This document shows, piece after piece, positions 1 through 8,438 of a stretch of DNA of 64,000 nt. A program made the position numbers and the translations under genes. The DNA lies in contig PLRS01000116.1 in assembly GCA_003164035.1 (NCBI GenBank), positions 1 through 64,000 on the forward strand, written 5' to 3'. Source of the stretch: Bryobacterales bacterium. GTDB lineage: Bacteria > Acidobacteriota > Terriglobia > Bryobacterales > Bryobacteraceae. The notes below the pieces were generated by a model. The model was not told where the DNA came from. It searched no databases and worked only from the letters and a program-made list of their open reading frames with translations. How positions within the stretch are numbered: position 1 is the stretch's first letter; every line of letters starts with the position of its first letter.

Positions 1-1
1 G

Positions 2-214
2 CGCGTCGCCGAAGAGGTCGCCCTCCTCACCCAACTCGCGGAAAGTAAAGGAGAAACCTACGACTTCGCGCGCGACTACCCGCGCCAGGCCTTCCCCCCG
101 CAATTTGATTTTTCAATCCCGGAAATCGCCCGCCTGGCCACCCACCTGACCCGCCTCGCCGAAGCCAAAAAGCTCCTCCAAGCCTCCCAAAGGCCCCTCC
201 GTAAGGCCGCCTAA
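2..214 (+). CDS. C-terminal end of an unrecognised protein (partial)
   Basis: An open frame enters from the left edge and ends with TAA at 212-214, giving about 70 residues. The end is rich in Ala, Leu, Arg and Lys and looks helical (a stretch reading EIARLATHLTRLAEAKKLL is amphipathic). The start lies outside the window. No motif was recognised and no function is proposed. It is favoured over the antisense reading because its codon use is natural for a GC-rich genome and its C-terminus is a plausible helix. Confidence 0.55.
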   Translation, partial: RVAEEVALLTQLAESKGETYDFARDYPRQAFPPQFDFSIPEIARLATHLTRLAEAKKLLQASQRPLRKAA

Positions 215-308
215 GGCCGCCCGACCGAAAATAAGTCATTCGTTAAGGGCGCCGTGGAGCGGACTCTGCCCTAAGTCTGTCCGCCGTGGATTCTCTTCAG
301 TCTGCAGT

Positions 309-365
309 GTCGGCTTTCGAGCCGACGTTGTCTTCCTCCGTAGCGCCGGCGATCTTTGTCGCCGG
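309..365. repeat. Two small perfect hairpins in the spacer
   Basis: Two stem-loops follow one another. The first has 7-bp arms GTCGGCT (309-315) and AGCCGAC (320-326) around a TTCG loop. The second has arms CCGGCGA (346-352) and TCGCCGG (359-365) with a 6-base loop. There is no T-run after either, so they are not typical terminators. They sit with the palindrome at 410-475 in a gene-free stretch (215-585) that holds nothing else I can recognise. Confidence 0.6.
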
Positions 366-409
366 TGTCTTGGCTGCCTCAAGGCGCAGAATTGCCCGCC
401 TGAACGCCC

Positions 410-475
410 AACCGCTCGCTTAACAGTCGCGGCTCGGTTTCGTGCGTTTCCGAGTCGCGACCGTAAGGGAGCGGT
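410..475. repeat. REP-like palindrome, family R1 (copy 1)
   Basis: Two inverted arms (about 410-437 and 451-474) share the core sequence found at 44948-45015, with a few mismatches in the left arm (CCGCTCGCTTAACAGTCGCGG against CCGCTCCCTTACGGTCGCGG). Further copies are at 24735-24766 and 15528-15552. The repeat lies upstream of the carboxylesterase gene. Confidence 0.75.
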
Positions 476-585
476 CCTTTGGTGGGGCAGGCGGTTCCGC
501 CCCGGGGAGAGCCCGTATATGCCACCGAACCGTTCCCACGCGCGGCGCTAGACTGGTGTTGATCCTTTTTCAGAATAGGAGCTTC

Positions 586-2145
586 ATGAAGCATCTGGTC
601 GTTCTCATCGCGAGCGTTCTCCCCCTCGCGGCCGCCATCGACGGCACCGTGCGCATCGATAGCGGCGCCATTTCCGGGGTCCCGTCGTCCACACCCGGAG
701 TCTATGTATTCCGCGGCATTCCCTACGCCGCGCCCCCGGTCGGCAATTTGCGCTGGCATGCGCCGCGACCCGCCGCAGCCTGGACCGGCGTGCGCAAGAT
801 GGAACAGTTCGGGGAGCGGTGCGTGCAGCCGCTGCGCGCCAATCCGCGGGAAACCCAGGGCAGCGAAGACTGCCTCTACCTCAACGTGTGGACTCCGGCG
901 AAATCCCCCGCCGACAAACTGCCGGTCATGGTATGGATTCACGGCGGCGGCTTCCGCGACGGCACCGGCGCCATGCTGCTCCACGACGGAGAAGCGCTGG
1001 CCCGCAAGGGCGTCGTGCTGGTCACCGTCAATTACCGCCTCGGAGTATTGGGCTTTCTCGCCTATCCCGAACTGAGCCGGGAATCGGATCGCAATGCGTC
1101 CGGCAATTATGGGCTGATGGATGCCATTGCGGCGCTCCAGTGGGTGCAGCGGAACATTGCGGCGTTGGGCGGCGACCCGGCCAAAGTGACCCTCTTCGGC
1201 CAGTCCGCCGGGTCGATGGCCGTGAATTGCCTGCAGGCGTCGCCCCTGGCGAAAGGGTTGTTTCGGGCGGTGATCGGGGAGAGCGGCGCGTCCTTCCGTG
1301 GCATGTTGAACAATGGGGCGCTGGCCGAGGCCGAAGCCAAAGGCGTGAAATTCGCCGAATCGGTGGGAGCGAAGTCCCTCGCGGAGCTGCGCGCCAAACC
1401 GGCCTCGGAATTGATTACCGCGCCTTTCGCCGTCGGTCCGAACACCGATGGCTACGTGCTGCCCGCTCCGCCCCTGTCCCTTTTCGAAGAGGGCAAACAA
1501 AATCACGTACCGGCCCTGGTTGGATCGAACTCCGACGAGGGCCGTCTGTTCGCCCGCGGCTCCATGACCGCGCAGCAGTTCATCGATCAGGCGCACCAGC
1601 GGTTCGGCGGCGCGGCCGCCGAGTACCTGAAACTGTACCCGGCCGGGTCCGACGCGCAGGCGGCGGAGTCGCGGCAGCGGTCGGCAACCGAGGAGAGCAT
1701 GGGGCTGAACGTGCGGCTCTGGGCGAAGGCGCAGGCCAAGGCCGGTTCCAAGGCCTACGTTTACTACTTCACCCGCGTGACCGCCGGGGGGGCCCCGTCG
1801 AACTATCCGGCCGATCAGCCTCGTCTGGGAGCGCCTCACGGTGAAGACCTGGCATACACCTTCAACAACATCGGCAACATCGAGGCCTTGCGCAACAGCG
1901 AGACATTCCACAACGCCCAGCCGGACGCCTACGATCTGAAGCTGGGCGACATGGTTTCGTCCTACTGGGTGAACTTCGCCAAGTCCCTCGACCCCAACGG
2001 CGGCAGCCTGCCGGTTTGGCCGCGGTTCGATCCGGCCCAACCCGACCTGGTGATGGAGCTCGGCGACCACGTCGGCATGCGGCCGCATCCGGACAACGCC
2101 GGCATCGTCTTCCTGGAAGCCCATCCGTTCCAGGCGTCGCGGTAA
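586..2145 (+). CDS. Secreted type-B carboxylesterase
   Basis: Predicted ester hydrolase of the carboxylesterase/cholinesterase alpha-beta hydrolase family, 519 aa, acting outside the cytoplasm. The first about 17 residues (MKHLVVLIASVLPLAAA) form a Sec signal peptide, which is why ATG 586, preceded by AGGA, is preferred over the in-frame start at 442. The nucleophile elbow GQSAGS gives Ser207; Glu318 (SNSDEGR) and His418 (APHGED) complete the triad; the HGGG oxyanion motif lies near residue 125. Length fits the family. The natural substrate cannot be told from sequence. It is transcribed away from xseA and no operon partner is visible. Confidence 0.9.
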   Translation: MKHLVVLIASVLPLAAAIDGTVRIDSGAISGVPSSTPGVYVFRGIPYAAPPVGNLRWHAPRPAAAWTGVRKMEQFGERCVQPLRANPRETQGSEDCLYLNVWTPAKSPADKLPVMVWIHGGGFRDGTGAMLLHDGEALARKGVVLVTVNYRLGVLGFLAYPELSRESDRNASGNYGLMDAIAALQWVQRNIAALGGDPAKVTLFGQSAGSMAVNCLQASPLAKGLFRAVIGESGASFRGMLNNGALAEAEAKGVKFAESVGAKSLAELRAKPASELITAPFAVGPNTDGYVLPAPPLSLFEEGKQNHVPALVGSNSDEGRLFARGSMTAQQFIDQAHQRFGGAAAEYLKLYPAGSDAQAAESRQRSATEESMGLNVRLWAKAQAKAGSKAYVYYFTRVTAGGAPSNYPADQPRLGAPHGEDLAYTFNNIGNIEALRNSETFHNAQPDAYDLKLGDMVSSYWVNFAKSLDPNGGSLPVWPRFDPAQPDLVMELGDHVGMRPHPDNAGIVFLEAHPFQASR

Positions 2146-2179
2146 TCGGCGGCCGCCCCACGCATCGGGCCGGGAACGC

Positions 2180-3595
2180 CTACGTCGCGTCCGGCCCCTT
2201 CGTGACGGTAGCGTCCAGTTCGCCTTTGGCCAGGCGCACGTGAATCCGCGAATGGGGTGTTGCCTCCGCGGCATCCTTCAGAATTCCGGCGTGGTTCGAA
2301 ACAATCGCGTAGCCGCGCTCCAGAATTCGCAGCGGGCTCAATTGGGAGAGCTTGGCGTCGAGCTGCTCGAACCGGGAACGGCGCCGCGCCAGGGGCACTC
2401 GCACGGTTTCCACCGCCGCGGCTCGCGCCGCTTCCATGCGCCGCCGGTCGGCCGCCAGCCGCGGGCGAACGTCGAAGCGCCGCAGCCTCGCCTCCAGGCC
2501 GCGCCGCAGGCGCTCGCGGCCGTCCACCGCCAGGCGAATCCGCTCCTTCATCCGGTATTCCTGGTCGTCCACCCGCTGCAGCCCGCGGCCAACGCGGCGC
2601 TGCAGCAGACCCATGGCCCGCTCCACACCACGCTGGCGCAGGCGCCGCTCCAGCATGGCCAGCCGGTAGCGCATCCCCTGGGCGCACTTTAAGCGCGCCG
2701 CCGCCACCCGCTCCATCAGGTCGCTGGCGAGCGGCGTTACAATCTCCGCCGCGGCGGAGGGCGTGGGGGCGCGCTGGTCGGCCACAAAGTCGGCGATGGT
2801 CACGTCCGTCTCGTGCCCCACCGCGGAAACGACCGGCACCGCCGACGCCGCGATGGCCCGTGCCACGGCCTCTTCGTTGAAGGTCCACAAATCCTCCAGC
2901 GAACCGCCGCCGCGCCCCACAATGACGACCTCCGCCCACTGCGAGCGGCTGAAGTACTCGATGCCTCGGCACACTTCTTCCACCGCGCCCTCGCCCTGCA
3001 CGCGCGCGGGATACAGGCGCACGTGCACGCCCGGAAAGCGCCGCGACAGAATCTGGATCATGTCGGCGATGGCCGCGCCCTTGGGCGAAGTCACGATCCC
3101 GATCCGGCGCGGAAAGCGCGGCAGCGGGCGCTTGCGCTCGGCCCGGAACAGCCCTTCCGCCGCCAGTTTCTTTTTGAGCTGCTCGAACGCCAGTTGCAGC
3201 GCGCCCAGGCCCCGCGGCTCGACCAACTCCACCACCAGTTGATAGTAGCCGCGCGTTTCGTAAACGTCGACGCGCCCGCGCGCCAATACCGCCAGCCCGT
3301 CGCGCGGTTTGAACTTCCAGTAGCGGTGCGCCGAACGGTAGGCCACGCACGGCACCTGGGCGTCTGTCTCTTTGAGGGTGAAATAGTAGTGCCCGCTGGT
3401 GGCCAGCTTCAGCCCGGAGATCTCGCCCGACACCCAGATGTCGGGAAATTCCGCATCTAGCAAAGCGCGAATGGCCGCGTTCAGCTCGCTCACCGAGAAG
3501 ATGCGCCGCTCCGGCGTCAGGTCGAATTCGAGCGCGAATTGCTCCACCGAGGTTATGGTAGCGCGTCCCGCCCGCCCTCCCGGCTGTGCTACCAT
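2180..3595 (-). CDS. xseA: Exodeoxyribonuclease VII large subunit
   Basis: Catalytic large subunit of exonuclease VII, which degrades single-stranded DNA in both directions in the cytoplasm. It has the N-terminal OB fold (WVSGEISGLKLATSGHYYF) followed by the catalytic domain (RIGIVTSPKGAAIADM, VIVGRGGGSLEDLWTFNEE, SAVGHETD) and a coiled-coil C-terminal part. About 471 aa, normal for the family. A GTG at 3547 (VEQFALEF) is an alternative start that would leave 59 bp to the divergent gene instead of 11. The small subunit xseB is not in the window. Confidence 0.93.
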   Translation of the reverse strand: MVAQPGGRAGRATITSVEQFALEFDLTPERRIFSVSELNAAIRALLDAEFPDIWVSGEISGLKLATSGHYYFTLKETDAQVPCVAYRSAHRYWKFKPRDGLAVLARGRVDVYETRGYYQLVVELVEPRGLGALQLAFEQLKKKLAAEGLFRAERKRPLPRFPRRIGIVTSPKGAAIADMIQILSRRFPGVHVRLYPARVQGEGAVEEVCRGIEYFSRSQWAEVVIVGRGGGSLEDLWTFNEEAVARAIAASAVPVVSAVGHETDVTIADFVADQRAPTPSAAAEIVTPLASDLMERVAAARLKCAQGMRYRLAMLERRLRQRGVERAMGLLQRRVGRGLQRVDDQEYRMKERIRLAVDGRERLRRGLEARLRRFDVRPRLAADRRRMEAARAAAVETVRVPLARRRSRFEQLDAKLSQLSPLRILERGYAIVSNHAGILKDAAEATPHSRIHVRLAKGELDATVTKGPDAT

Positions 3596-3606
3596 GCCCT
3601 ACCAAG

Positions 3607-4656
3607 ATGCGCTATCCCATTTTCTTTTTTGCACTCGCCTTGTCTCTCTCCGCCCAGCAAACGGCCGCACCCCCTCCGGAGGGCGGAGGCCGCGGGGCCT
3701 CTCCAGCGGCAGCTCCCGCCGCCGGCGCCTTTCCGCCAGGCGGCAACGATGAACTCATGAAGCATGTCGACGACCTGATGTGGCACCTGCTGCTGGGCGA
3801 CATTGCCGATATCGACAAGGTGGCATACACCAGCCTGCCGCCGGCTCACCCCACCAACCCGCGCGCGCCGGGTGCCTCCAATCCGCTCATCGTTCACGCG
3901 TACACTTTCATCCCCAAGAACCTGGACCGCTCCCGGAAGCAGCCTCTCATCGTCTTCTGCCACCAGGGCGTGCATGCCAACGAAGACACTCGGGACGCCC
4001 ATGTCTTTCGCGAGCTTCTCACCCAGGGTTACTCGATCGTTTCCTCCGATTACCGCGGCAGCACCGGCTATGGGCGCGGGTTCTATGAACAGATCGATTA
4101 CGGCGGACGAGAGACCGACGACGTTTACCTGGGCATGCAATGGATGCTAGAAAACAATACTTTCCTTGATCCCAAGCGGGTCGGCATCATCGGCTGGAGC
4201 CACGGCGGGCTGATCACTCTCATGAACATCTTCGCCCATCCCCAAGCCTATGCCGTGGCCTATGCCGGCGTGCCCGCCAGCGACCTGGTGGCGCGGATGG
4301 GCTACGAACCGGCTTCCTACGCGGCCCTCTACTCGGCCCCCTATCACATCGGCCACAGCGTGCGCGACGACATCATGGAGTATCGCCGCCGCTCGCCCGT
4401 CTTTCACGCCAAGGAACTCGCCACGCCGCTGCTGATCCACAGCAACACCAACGACGAAGACGTGAATGTGCTGGAAGTCGAGCACCTAATCGAAGCCCTG
4501 AAGGCCGAAGGCAAGAAGTTCGAATACAAGATTTACCAGGACGCCCCCGGCGGGCATTACTTTAACCGCATCGATACCAAGCTGGCGAGAGACTCGCGGC
4601 GGGAAGTGTATAAGTTCCTGGCGGGGTATCTGAAGCCGGATAGGGCGGTGCAGTAG
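3607..4656 (+). CDS. Secreted S9-like (prolyl oligopeptidase type) hydrolase
   Basis: Alpha-beta hydrolase of the S9 peptidase/dienelactone-hydrolase type, 349 aa. ATG 3607 gives a clean Sec signal (MRYPIFFFALALSLSAQQ), so it is preferred to ATG 3586. Catalytic Ser198 lies in GWSHGG, the likely acid is Asp283 (NTNDED) and His317 is in PGGHYF. The preceding sequence SSDYRGSTGYG is typical of S9 catalytic domains, but the beta-propeller that gates true oligopeptidases is absent, so an esterase or small-peptide hydrolase is possible. It is divergent from xseA. Confidence 0.82.
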   Translation: MRYPIFFFALALSLSAQQTAAPPPEGGGRGASPAAAPAAGAFPPGGNDELMKHVDDLMWHLLLGDIADIDKVAYTSLPPAHPTNPRAPGASNPLIVHAYTFIPKNLDRSRKQPLIVFCHQGVHANEDTRDAHVFRELLTQGYSIVSSDYRGSTGYGRGFYEQIDYGGRETDDVYLGMQWMLENNTFLDPKRVGIIGWSHGGLITLMNIFAHPQAYAVAYAGVPASDLVARMGYEPASYAALYSAPYHIGHSVRDDIMEYRRRSPVFHAKELATPLLIHSNTNDEDVNVLEVEHLIEALKAEGKKFEYKIYQDAPGGHYFNRIDTKLARDSRREVYKFLAGYLKPDRAVQ

Positions 4657-4701
4657 GGGCGGAGGTTGCCCAAGAGCCCTGATCGGCGCTAGGCTTGACA
4701 T

Positions 4702-5028
4702 ATGGCAGAAGCACTGACGGCCGAGCCGGCACCTCTCGCACTAGGCGACGATGGCGTCATGCGGGTGCGGGACACACGTGTAACTCTGGAGACTGTGCTG
4801 GCCGCGTTTGCCGAGGGTGCCACCGCGGAGGAGATTGCCCAGAGCTATCCGTCAATCTCGCCGGCCGACGCATATCAGGTGATTGGGTACTGCCTGCGGC
4901 ATTCGTCCGAACTGGAACCGTATCTGGCGCGGCGGCGTCAGAGCGTTCGCGACATCAGACTATTGAACGAGTCCAGGTGGCCGTCGGCCGGTGTCCGTGA
5001 CCGATTGCTCGCCCGGCGGCAAGAATAG
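4702..5028 (+). CDS. DUF433 family protein, probable antitoxin
   Basis: Small protein of 108 aa with the DUF433 winged-helix pattern (GVMRVRDTRVTLETVLAAF, then a GATAEEIAQSYPSI helix-turn-helix). Family members are usually antitoxins or DNA-binding partners of DUF5615 PIN-like toxins. The next gene starts inside its stop codon (TAGTG at 5026-5030), which argues for coupled translation and a toxin-antitoxin role. It probably binds its own promoter. A near-consensus TTGACA just before the ATG is too close to be a promoter for it. Confidence 0.8.
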   Translation: MAEALTAEPAPLALGDDGVMRVRDTRVTLETVLAAFAEGATAEEIAQSYPSISPADAYQVIGYCLRHSSELEPYLARRRQSVRDIRLLNESRWPSAGVRDRLLARRQE

Positions 5029-5411
5029 TGTTGCGCTGGCCGGCCGACGAGAACTTCAATAACGATATCCTCCGCGCGTTATTCCGTAGGCATCCTGGGA
5101 TCGACGTCGTTCGTGCGCAGGATGTCGGCCTGACGGGTATCGACGACGGGGCGCTCCTGGCGTGGGCCGCGGAACAGAGCCGAGTTCTGTTGACTCACGA
5201 CGTATCGACCATCACGGCGCACGCCTACCGCCGGGTCATGAAAGGGGAGCCGATGCCCGGCGTGTTCGAGGTGAGCTGTGACGCCTCTATTCGTATCGCA
5301 GTGCCACCACCGGCGAAACGCGCGTGGCGCGCAGGGCGGGGATCAAGGTGGCCACGAGAACCACCAGCAGCAAGCCCGATGCAGCCGCCAGAAACGTCGC
5401 CGCATCGGTGA
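5028..5411 (+). pseudogene. DUF5615 PIN-like toxin, 3' end probably lost
   Basis: GTG start at 5028. The first about 85 residues are a DUF5615 PIN-like nuclease: LRWPADENFNNDILRALFRR, an acidic first motif, followed by GIDVVRAQDVGLTG and VLLTHDVSTIT. Up to PGVFEVS the match is normal. From about 5280 the frame reads an Arg/Pro-rich tail that is the antisense of the permease gene end, whereas family members continue with a helix. The gene therefore appears cut at about 5280 and joined to foreign sequence. Whether the toxin still works is unknown. Confidence 0.65.
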
Positions 5412-7935
5412 CGCCGATACCGAACAGCATCGTCTTTAACAGGCGGGTCAGGGCGAACGCTCCGCCCAGGCCGAGGACGATTCCGATGGCCGCAAGCTGG
5501 GCGCCTTGCCCGATCACCATTCGCACCACGTCGGCGCGAGCCGCGCCTAACGCCATGCGCACGCCGATTTCATGGGTGCGCTGCGCCACCCAACCGGCGA
5601 TCAGCCCGTAGATGCCCACGGCGGCCAGCAACAGGGCGATGGCCGCGAACAACCCCAGCAGCATGGTGTCGAAGCGCGGTTCGGAGACGGAGAGCGTAAG
5701 CGCCTGCTCCATGGTTCCAGTCTGCGCCAGGGTCACGCCCGGATCGATGGATTGAATCTCGCGGCGAAGCGTCGCCGAAAGGCCGGCGGCGTCGGCCGAG
5801 GTGCGAATCGCCAGGAACATCATCGGGCCGTAGCTTTGGGCGAACGGCAGGTAGTAAGCCGGGTCGGTGTCCACCGTCAATCCCAGGTACTTAACATTGC
5901 CGACCACGCCCACAATCTCCATCCACTTATCGCCGTATCCGGGCCCGCTCTGTTTGATGCGTTTGCCGAGGGCTTCCCGGTTGGGCATAAAGCGGCGCGC
6001 AAAACCCTCGCTCACGATCGCCACCGGCGCCGAATCCCGGCTGTCGTGCTCGGTAAAGTACCGGCCTTTGAGCAGCGGAATGCCGAGCGCCCGAAAGAAG
6101 TCCGGACCCACGGTGACGTCCGAAATAATAGGGTTCGGTTCTCCCGGCGCCAGGTTCTGTCCCTCGATAGCGAAGGTGTCGGCATCGCCCTGGCGGTCGG
6201 GCGGCAGCGCATCGGTGACGGCAGCCATTTCCACTCCCGGCACGTTGCGGGCACGGCGGAGCACTTCATCGTAGAAAGGCAGGCCGGCGCGGTCCTCGTT
6301 GTACTTGCGGTTGCCGGGGGAAATCAGCAGGGTCAAGATGCGTTGCGGAGGCGCGAAGAATCCGCCGGTGACACGTTCGAGATTTGCGAAGCTGCGCAGG
6401 AGCAGCCCCGCACCGACCAGGAGGGTGAGGGAAATCGCGATTTCGGAAACGACCAACACCGCCCGCGTGCGTCCGCGGGCCTGGCTGGCCGCGCTGCCGC
6501 GTCCGCCTTCTTTGAGGGTCGCGTTCAGATCGGCGCGCGCGGATTCGAGCGCCGGGACCAGCCCGAACAGAATCCCGGTGAGCGTCGAAACCAGCAGCAT
6601 GAAAACCAGCGCGCCGCCATCGAGGCGAACCGAATCGATAAAGGGAAGATTGCCCGGATTCCAGGCGCGGACGAGCGCGATCGCGCCCCAGGCCAGCACC
6701 AGCCCGGCCGCGCCGCCCATCACCGCCAGAAGCACGCTTTCGGTGAGCAACTGGCGCACCAGGCGGGGACGGCCGGCGCCGAGCGAAAGCCGCAGCGCCA
6801 TTTCACGCTCGCGGGCGGTCGCGCGCGCCAGCATCAGATTGGCCACATTCACCACGGCGATCAGCAACACCAGCCCCACCGCGCCGGCCAGCACCAGGAT
6901 GGCGGGTTTCAGCGCCGGCCCCAACAGCGCATCGCGCAGGGACAGCACCGGCAGCGTCAGGCGCTTGTAGTACGGGTTTTGCCGCATCATGAGCAGCCCG
7001 ATGCGGTTGGTCTCGGCCTGTGCCTGCGCCAAAGTTACGCCCGGCTTCAGGCGCGCCACGCCGCGATAGAACCACGGGCCGTAGCGGGTGGGCGGATTCA
7101 GCACCAGGTTGGTCCAGGCTTCCGTGTCCCGCCGCGGAAAGCGGAATGCCCCCGGCATCACGCCGATCACCGTGGAGGGCGCGCCGTTCACCAGGATGCT
7201 TTGGCCCACTACGGCGGCACTGGCGCCGAAACGCCTGCGCCACAGCGATTCGCTCAGCACGGCCAGCGCCCCGGTAGCCGGCTTGTCCTCGCCTGCTCGA
7301 AACGCGCGGCCGACGAGCGGACGCACGCCCAGGGTGGAAAAGAAACCCGCCGTCACCGACGCACCCTGCACCTGCTCCGGCACGCCGCCGGCGCCACCGA
7401 TGTCCATCCGCCGGTTGGTAAACAGGGAGGGGGCCTCAAAGGCGCGATTGTTCTGTTTCCATAGCAGGTAATCGCGAATGCACAACGTGCCGAAGGCAAA
7501 GTCGCGAGGGAAGAAGCGCATAGTAACCACCGCCACGCGGCCGGCATCGGCATAAGGCAGGGGCCGGAACAGGATGCCGTACGCCACGCTGAACATAGCG
7601 GTGTTCGCGCCGATGCCCAGGGCCAGCGCCAGCACCGCGGCGGCCGTGAAGGCGCCGTTCTTGCGCAACGCGCGCACACCGTAGCGAAGGTCCCGCAGAA
7701 ACTCTTCGAGCATTCGACCGGTCCTCACTTGTCTGACTTCTTCCTTGACTTGCTCCAGGCCGCCCAATTCGATGCGGGCGGCCCGCATGGCTTCAGCCGA
7801 GTCCATGCCGGTCGCGCGCTTCTCGGCGGCCAACTGGTCCAGATAGGCGCGCAGTTCGTCGTCGAGCTCCCGTTCCACGCGCGGCTGGGTGAAGAGATTG
7901 CGGCGAAGGCTGGCGATGCGGCTTGATAATGGCAT
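5287..7935 (-). CDS. ADOP-type FtsX/MacB-like permease
   Basis: Acidobacterial duplicated orphan permease, 882 aa, an inner-membrane protein related to the MacB/FtsX permeases but with no ATPase gene beside it. ATG 7935 (MPLSSRIASLRRNLF) is chosen: it follows the padR stop by 5 bp and has GAGCTGACCTCC in front. Order of parts: N-terminal soluble segment of about 85 residues, first transmembrane helix (AAAVLALALGIGANTAMFSVAYG), MacB periplasmic core, FtsX domain (AVVNVANLMLARATAREREMA), then a second core and second FtsX domain ending in RVSPVVALRYE. It is expressed with the PadR regulator; its transported or sensed substrate is unknown. Confidence 0.9.
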   Translation of the reverse strand: MPLSSRIASLRRNLFTQPRVERELDDELRAYLDQLAAEKRATGMDSAEAMRAARIELGGLEQVKEEVRQVRTGRMLEEFLRDLRYGVRALRKNGAFTAAAVLALALGIGANTAMFSVAYGILFRPLPYADAGRVAVVTMRFFPRDFAFGTLCIRDYLLWKQNNRAFEAPSLFTNRRMDIGGAGGVPEQVQGASVTAGFFSTLGVRPLVGRAFRAGEDKPATGALAVLSESLWRRRFGASAAVVGQSILVNGAPSTVIGVMPGAFRFPRRDTEAWTNLVLNPPTRYGPWFYRGVARLKPGVTLAQAQAETNRIGLLMMRQNPYYKRLTLPVLSLRDALLGPALKPAILVLAGAVGLVLLIAVVNVANLMLARATAREREMALRLSLGAGRPRLVRQLLTESVLLAVMGGAAGLVLAWGAIALVRAWNPGNLPFIDSVRLDGGALVFMLLVSTLTGILFGLVPALESARADLNATLKEGGRGSAASQARGRTRAVLVVSEIAISLTLLVGAGLLLRSFANLERVTGGFFAPPQRILTLLISPGNRKYNEDRAGLPFYDEVLRRARNVPGVEMAAVTDALPPDRQGDADTFAIEGQNLAPGEPNPIISDVTVGPDFFRALGIPLLKGRYFTEHDSRDSAPVAIVSEGFARRFMPNREALGKRIKQSGPGYGDKWMEIVGVVGNVKYLGLTVDTDPAYYLPFAQSYGPMMFLAIRTSADAAGLSATLRREIQSIDPGVTLAQTGTMEQALTLSVSEPRFDTMLLGLFAAIALLLAAVGIYGLIAGWVAQRTHEIGVRMALGAARADVVRMVIGQGAQLAAIGIVLGLGGAFALTRLLKTMLFGIGVTDAATFLAAASGLLLVVLVATLIPALRATRVSPVVALRYE

Positions 7936-7940
7936 GGAGG

Positions 7941-8267
7941 TCAGCTCGCCTCGAGCGCGCTCGCCATGGCCAGCGCGATGGTTTCCCACTGCCGCGTTTC
8001 GGTCTGCAATTGCCGCCGGCCCGCGGCGGTGAGGCGGTAAAACCTGGCGCGCCGGTTGTTTTCCGAATCGCCCCAGGAGGAAGACAGCCAACCGGCTTCC
8101 TCCATGCGGTGCAGCGCCGGAAACAGCGAGCCTGGTTTCACCTGAAACGTGCCATTGGTGATCTGGGCGATGCGGCGCGAAATCCCGAGCCCATGCAGCC
8201 CGGTCAGGGCCAGCGCCTTCAGGATCAAAAGGTCGAGGGTGCCCTGCAGAAGATTGGTGTTCGGCAT
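7941..8267 (-). CDS. PadR family repressor of the ADOP permease
   Basis: Winged-helix regulator of 108 aa with the acidobacterial PadR pattern (LLQGTLDLLILKAL at the start, then GSLFPALHRMEEAGWL for DNA recognition and YRLTAAGRRQL wing). It lies 5 bp upstream of the permease in one transcript. The promoter in front carries an inverted repeat overlapping the -10 box, so autorepression is likely. A typical PadR acts as a dimer released by a small molecule or stress signal; the signal here is unknown. Confidence 0.9.
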   Translation of the reverse strand: MPNTNLLQGTLDLLILKALALTGLHGLGISRRIAQITNGTFQVKPGSLFPALHRMEEAGWLSSSWGDSENNRRARFYRLTAAGRRQLQTETRQWETIALAMASALEAS

Positions 8268-8272
8268 ACTCG

Positions 8273-8309
8273 TATAGAAATTCTATAGGACAGTCATATA
8301 GAATGTCAA
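8273..8309 (-). promoter_or_regulatory. padR promoter with overlapping operator
   Basis: Reading the minus strand, TTGACA (8304-8309) is followed after 16 bases by TATAGA (8282-8287), a near-consensus housekeeping promoter. A perfect inverted repeat TATAGAA-A-TTCTATA spans 8273-8287, over the -10 box, and a third TATAGAA half-site lies at 8297-8303 between the boxes. The expected transcript start is only a few bases before ATG 8267, so the mRNA has a very short leader. The arrangement fits PadR autorepression. Confidence 0.75.
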
Positions 8310-8327
8310 CAGGAAGGAACAATTGCA

Positions 8328-8357
8328 GGGCAGACCACGAAAAACGATGGTCTGCCC
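8328..8357. repeat. 10-bp perfect hairpin between divergent genes
   Basis: GGGCAGACCA (8328-8337) and TGGTCTGCCC (8348-8357) form a perfect stem with a 10-base loop. It sits between divergent genes, so it is unlikely to be a terminator; a dispersed palindromic repeat is more likely. Confidence 0.6.
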
Positions 8358-8403
8358 CACCGCGGAATCGTCGGCTGGTAGTAGTGCGATAACCGCAGCC
8401 GGT

Positions 8404-8433
8404 TTGACAAGCCCGCGGCGGGCGCGGTAAAAC
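8404..8433 (+). promoter_or_regulatory. Possible promoter of the amidase pair
   Basis: TTGACA at 8404-8409 is followed 18 bases later by TAAAAC (8428-8433), a weak -10. ATG 8439 comes 5 bases after it, which would make the mRNA leaderless. Only the -35 match is strong. Confidence 0.35.
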
Positions 8434-8438
8434 AATTC

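Noticed and set aside
379..2274. Long antisense frame opposite the carboxylesterase (631 codons)
   Set aside because: It mirrors a well-supported esterase and reads as Arg/His/Gly-rich sequence with no motif, as GC-rich DNA often does.
5572..7464. Long plus-strand frame opposite the ADOP permease
   Set aside because: His/Arg/Gln-rich shadow of the permease gene; no start signal or family features.
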